A model generated the notes under the pieces. That model did not search any database and had not been told where the DNA came from. It was given only the letters and a program-made list of their open reading frames with translations. Of a stretch of DNA of 64,000 nucleotides, positions 60,946-64,000 are shown in pieces; the stretch's first letter is position 1, and every line of letters begins with the position of its first letter. The translations under genes were made by a program, and so were the position numbers. The stretch comes from Bacillota bacterium (GTDB taxonomy: Bacteria > Bacillota > Bacilli > Alicyclobacillales > SLC66), in contig JAJZCB010000008.1 of NCBI GenBank assembly GCA_021846285.1, forward strand, positions 1-64,000, in the 5' to 3' direction.

Positions 60946-61956
60946 CTAATGCTTGTCATTCCCGACAATAACCGAAGCATAGGCGTATAGAGCAGGCGAT
61001 CCACCTGTGTGAACAAACAGGATATTATCTTCATTTCTAAAATAGCCTTGTCGAATAAGATCTATTAAACCGGCCATGGCTTTTCCTGTGTAAACAGGAT
61101 CCAGCAGAATACCCTCTGTCCGAGCCAATAATCTAACTGCTTCGACCATTCCAGGAGTAGGGAGGGAATACCCTTCCCCCACATATTGATCAAAACATGT
61201 CACCGCCTCTGGCGACAGATTATGATTTACGTTTAGATACTTCAATGTTTCCGACGACAAAGCATAGATGAGTTTCTCCTGAACTTCCTTTTTTCGACCA
61301 ACATTGATTCCGGTCACAGGGATGTTGCTGTTGCTGCCGTTAAACCCCGCCAATAATCCAGCGTGTGTTCCTCCGCTGCCGCTGGCGCATACAACATGGC
61401 GGATGCTCAGTTCCTTTTCAAAGAGTTGACCAAGAATTTCCTGCGAGCAGGAAACGTAACCGAGTGTTCCAATCGGATTGGATCCGCCTTCAGGGATGAC
61501 ATACGGTTTTCGTCCCTGGCGTACTATGTCCTCGGCTATCTTGTTCATCTCCAACGTCATGTCCGACCCGCCCGGAACTACGGTCACCCCTTCGACTCCA
61601 AGAAGATTGAACAGGAGGTTATTGCCACTCGCGTTCGCATCGTAACTATTGGGAACAGTCTCTTCCAAAACAAGTCTGCATGTAAGTCCTTCCTTGTTGG
61701 CCGCGGCCAAGGTTAGCCGACAGTGGTTCGATTGAATGGCGCCGCAGGTAATAAGCGTGTCCGCGCCCTGCGCCAGTGCATCTGCAACAAGGAATTCAAG
61801 CTTTCTAGCTTTATTGCCGCCTGAAGTCAATCCCAAAAGATCATCGCGTTTGATGTAGATTCGCGGACCTCCAATCACTTCGGAAAATCGCGGTAAGAAT
61901 TCGATGGGTGTATGCCCTTCTGAGTAGCGGCGCCTGGGATGTATAGTCAGATCCAT
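60946..61956 (-). CDS. D-cysteine desulfhydrase/ACC-deaminase family PLP enzyme
   Basis: PLP-dependent fold-type II enzyme, 336 residues, most like D-cysteine desulfhydrase, which makes pyruvate, ammonia and sulfide. The PLP Lys is in TSGGNKARKLEFL; ITCGAIQSNHCRLTLAAA and CASGSGGTHAGLLAGF (phosphate loop) are typical. GGGGGAA precedes the ATG. The DNA is visibly more AT-rich than the core genes on both sides, which hints at recent acquisition. ACC deaminase activity is the alternative. Confidence 0.85.
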   Translation of the reverse strand: MDLTIHPRRRYSEGHTPIEFLPRFSEVIGGPRIYIKRDDLLGLTSGGNKARKLEFLVADALAQGADTLITCGAIQSNHCRLTLAAANKEGLTCRLVLEETVPNSYDANASGNNLLFNLLGVEGVTVVPGGSDMTLEMNKIAEDIVRQGRKPYVIPEGGSNPIGTLGYVSCSQEILGQLFEKELSIRHVVCASGSGGTHAGLLAGFNGSNSNIPVTGINVGRKKEVQEKLIYALSSETLKYLNVNHNLSPEAVTCFDQYVGEGYSLPTPGMVEAVRLLARTEGILLDPVYTGKAMAGLIDLIRQGYFRNEDNILFVHTGGSPALYAYASVIVGNDKH

Positions 61957-62107
61957 GTTGTATTCCCCCGTATACTGTAGAGTCTTGTCCCCCGGTATTT
62001 CACGGTACAGGAAATGTTTGGCGGAACGGGATTTCTGACGCTAATCGACACAGTCCGCTATACTCCTGCACCCAAGACTGCGGCGATGAGTTTTTTGGCA
62101 ACTACAT

Positions 62108-62137
62108 AAAAAGAAGCCCATCATAGAATGGACTTCT
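62108..62137 (-). terminator. Terminator of the 5S rRNA gene
   Basis: Stem AGAAGCCCAT (62112-62121) against 62128-62137 with one G-T pair, followed on the minus strand by a T run ending at 62108. Confidence 0.85.
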
Positions 62138-62143
62138 GTTCCT

Positions 62144-62261
62144 GCCTGGCAACGTCCTACTCTCCCAGGACCCTGCGGTCCAAGTACCATCGGCGCTGGA
62201 GGGCTTAACCGTCGTGTTCGGGATGGGTACGGGTGTGTCCCCTCCGCCATCATCACCAAGC
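62144..62261 (-). rRNA. rrf: 5S ribosomal RNA (solitary gene)
   Basis: About 118 nt with the conserved 5S segments ACACCCGTACCCATCCCGAA, CACGACGGTTAAG, CCGATGGTACT and GAGAGTAGGACGTTGCC. The termini GCTTGGTGAT and GTTGCCAGGC form helix I with several G-T pairs. No 16S, 23S or tRNA is linked; the upstream gene is an AI-2E family protein. It has its own consensus promoter and terminator. Confidence 0.95.
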
Positions 62262-62270
62262 TGTGAACTC

Positions 62271-62299
62271 AATATAACAGACACAAGCTGCGTTGTCAA
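62271..62299 (-). promoter_or_regulatory. Sigma-A promoter of the 5S gene
   Basis: Minus strand TTGACA (62294-62299), 17-bp spacer, TATATT (62271-62276); the 5S 5' end is about 10 nt downstream. Confidence 0.88.
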
Positions 62300-62372
62300 A
62301 TGGATGTGGGCACTGGGCATTCGCACATTCGCGTGGTGCTCGTCTCCGCCATTGTCATCCTGAGATTCCCGG

Positions 62373-63440
62373 TCATGCGTTCCCTCTTGCGCTGTGGATC
62401 TGCTCATAGATCACCTTGACCACAGCGACGATCGGAACCGCGAAGATCAGGCCCATGACACCGCCAACTTCCCCTGCCAAGAGAACCGCCAGCAGTATGA
62501 GCAACGGATGGAGGTTCATCGTCTTACCCATGATCCAGGGCGAGAACACATTGCCCTCCAACTGTTGCACGATGAGATTGACCAACAAGACTTTTATCAG
62601 CATGGCATGTGAAATTCCCAATGCCATGAACAGCGCTGGTGCGGCCCCGATAAACGGACCGAGATACGGAATGACATTGGTCAACGCCACAATCAGGGAC
62701 AGCAGGAGCGCATAGGGCATCCGCACCAGAAGCAGGCCTATGAATGTCGCCGTACCCACAAGCATCATGACGAAGAACTGCCCCCGGACATATTTGCCCA
62801 AAGAGTGATCGATACCGGTCAAAATTCCCGTCACCGTATCGCGGGAGTGCGCCGGAAACCAGCGAACGACAAGACTTGTGAACAGAGAATAGTCCTTTAG
62901 CAGATAAAAAACGAGAAACGGAATCACAAATGCCGTTATGGCTCCCCCAACAAGATCCTTGACGCCAACCAGCGTCTGTGAGAGACCCGTTACCAGGCTG
63001 GACTCCACGCTCCCCAACGCCTTTTCAAGTCCGATGCGCACGCCGTTCGGAAGCACGCGGGTGGCGAATGACAGGCGATCCAACAGACTGTCAAACGTGG
63101 ACACATAACTGGGCAGTTGACGGATGAATGTACTCAGTTGCTGTGCAAGGAGAGGGAGGACGTTTTGCAACAGGAGAACCATAAGGATAGCAATGACAGC
63201 GTATACGAGCAGAATTCCGATCGTGCGGGGCACGCGGCGTACGGTCAGGGCATCTACGATTGGACGTAGTACATAGGTCGCAATAATACTTATCAACAAA
63301 GGCAACAACACTGTCCAAAGCACATTCCAGATGTCAAGAAAGAAACCGCGCAGTTGCCCCAATAGGGTCAGGCAGGCCAAGACGATCAAAGACAGGACCG
63401 CTGCGTACAGCGTACGGTCTTTGCTATCCTGCAGCTTCAT
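62373..63440 (-). CDS. yrrI: AI-2E family transporter (YrrI-like)
   Basis: Polytopic membrane protein of the AI-2E (PerM/YtvI/YrrI) family, 355 residues and about eight helices; relatives export small molecules or Na+, substrate here unknown. Features: N-terminal helix pair, the amphipathic region ARQLSTFIRQLPSYV-like QQLSTFIRQLPSYVSTFDSL, FVIPFLVFYLLKDY, and the family signature LTNVIPYLGPFIGAAPALFM plus EGNVFSPWIMGKTMNLHP. GGAGG lies 10 nt before the ATG. It sits upstream of alaS as in B. subtilis, but the PLP gene and 5S are inserted between. Confidence 0.9.
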   Translation of the reverse strand: MKLQDSKDRTLYAAVLSLIVLACLTLLGQLRGFFLDIWNVLWTVLLPLLISIIATYVLRPIVDALTVRRVPRTIGILLVYAVIAILMVLLLQNVLPLLAQQLSTFIRQLPSYVSTFDSLLDRLSFATRVLPNGVRIGLEKALGSVESSLVTGLSQTLVGVKDLVGGAITAFVIPFLVFYLLKDYSLFTSLVVRWFPAHSRDTVTGILTGIDHSLGKYVRGQFFVMMLVGTATFIGLLLVRMPYALLLSLIVALTNVIPYLGPFIGAAPALFMALGISHAMLIKVLLVNLIVQQLEGNVFSPWIMGKTMNLHPLLILLAVLLAGEVGGVMGLIFAVPIVAVVKVIYEQIHSARGNA

Positions 63441-63630
63441 GGCACAGTAGCCTCCAAGTGTCGAACTGGACGAGCAATCCGCATAAGACAGTATATGCCG
63501 TTCACCAGTTCCCTACTACCGAGGGGCGCCGTTGCCGCTCATCAGCTATGCCTCAGGCGTATTTTCATCCCGCTTGTTGGTGGCGCGAGAGCGTTGTGGA
63601 TTTTGCTTCGCAAAACTCAGACATGAAAGT

Positions 63631-64000
63631 CTATTCCGTGGCATCGTCTGCAGCAACGTCGCTTGAAGATCCGTTTGGTCCGGCATTGACAGCAGGGCTC
63701 GCCGCCACATCAACTGAGCTCCCGGAATCATCCCCGGACGCCATACCGCCGTCATAAGACCGCTCAGCATTCGACACTCCGCCGGATGGCTGAGTCACAT
63801 CACCTTTGCTCTCACCCTCTGTTTGGTCAGACACTGCGTCACGTTGCGCGATCTCGTGTTTTAACTCGAACTGTTCGTACTCCTGCGCTCGCCGCCGTTC
63901 CAGTTCCAGATTGACCGTCTGATCCCTCCGCTGATCCATTTTGCGCAAAAAATCGTCTGAAATCTTGCGACTTCTGCTCTGTAGCAGATAGAGCGCGCCA
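63631..64000 (-). CDS. Hypothetical membrane-associated protein (partial, N-terminus outside window)
   Basis: The frame is open to the right edge. The visible 122 residues start with what looks like the end of a membrane helix (GALYLLQSRSRKISDDFLRK), continue as a charged, probably coiled-coil helix (RRDQTVNLELERRRAQEYEQ, FELKHEIAQRD) and end in a disordered acidic Asp/Ala/Ser/Gly tail (GSSVDVAASPAVNAGPNGSS). I do not recognise the family. It could be a phage-shock- or YtxH-like cytoplasmic-facing protein, but nothing here proves that. Confidence 0.6.
   Translation of the reverse strand, partial: GALYLLQSRSRKISDDFLRKMDQRRDQTVNLELERRRAQEYEQFELKHEIAQRDAVSDQTEGESKGDVTQPSGGVSNAERSYDGGMASGDDSGSSVDVAASPAVNAGPNGSSSDVAADDATE

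Noticed and set aside
63607-63622. Terminator hairpin between the partial membrane gene and yrrI
   Set aside because: Only about seven pairs around a 2-nt loop and no T run; too weak to call.

Overview
The window is a 64 kb piece of a chromosome from a spore-forming member of the Bacillales with moderately high GC. Markers of that are sigK, gpr, an alpha/beta-type SASP, yqfC/yqfD, dgkA, HrcA/CIRCE, MntR, YqzL and the IreB/RuvX/DUF1292/MltG set. The gene order follows the Bacillus subtilis glyQ-recO-era ... dnaK ... comE ... sigK ... alaS block closely, but with interruptions. I infer an Alicyclobacillaceae-like organism, from composition and gene order only. Nearly everything is transcribed on the minus strand. 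I saw no tRNA, prophage, transposase or CRISPR array.

Region by region, left to right: glyQ (cut by the window edge), recO, yqzL, era, cdd, dgkA, ybeY, pgpH, phoH, yqfD, yqfC, yqeY and rpsU (1-9.8 kb). An accessory stretch follows (9.8-31.2 kb): a sugar epimerase, an exonuclease/DUF294 pair, a VTT protein, def, an NCS2 permease, amtB with a perfect GlnR/TnrA box, a glycosyltransferase/HipA-like/ATP-grasp cluster, fabH, rlmI, a Na/Pi cotransporter, a Nudix-DeoC fusion, mtaB-rsmE-prmA and a NicO-like transporter with a Zur-like operator. Next come the heat-shock operon hrcA-grpE-dnaK-dnaJ with CIRCE, hemW, lepA, gpr, rpsT, a SASP, holA, ndh, comEC and comEA (31.4-48.5 kb). A c-di-AMP riboswitch ahead of an NlpC/P60 hydrolase lies within this part. 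The right end (48.9-64 kb) holds mntR, yqeM, rsfS, yqeK, nadD, yhbY, aroE, yqeH, yqeG, sigK, mltG, DUF1292, ruvX, ireB, alaS with a T-box leader, a PLP desulfhydrase, a solitary 5S rRNA gene with its own promoter, an AI-2E family protein and a partial membrane protein.

The most interesting item is a family of four intergenic structured repeats (about 8.5, 13.3, 36.4 and 48.7 kb). Each has a long basal stem whose sequence differs between copies but stays paired, a conserved internal loop (GCGAGTT opposite TGTTTGAG) and an apical hairpin that also covaries. A fifth, unrelated, symmetric three-stem palindrome lies between yqeH and aroE. Other points worth checking are the probable CTG start of mtaB, the Nudix-DeoC fusion, the GT-GT-HipA-ATP-grasp cluster, the ComEC without its metallo-beta-lactamase domain, a SASP with a degenerate protease site, and several genes shorter than 60 codons (yqzL, a 59-aa secreted peptide, a 54-aa protein, a 26-aa upstream ORF).

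Functionally the window links translation (tRNA synthetases, ribosome assembly GTPases Era/LepA/YqeH, rRNA methylation, RsfS), protein quality control, c-di-AMP signalling (the PgpH phosphodiesterase and a c-di-AMP riboswitch are both here), spore formation and germination, and metal and nitrogen homeostasis.
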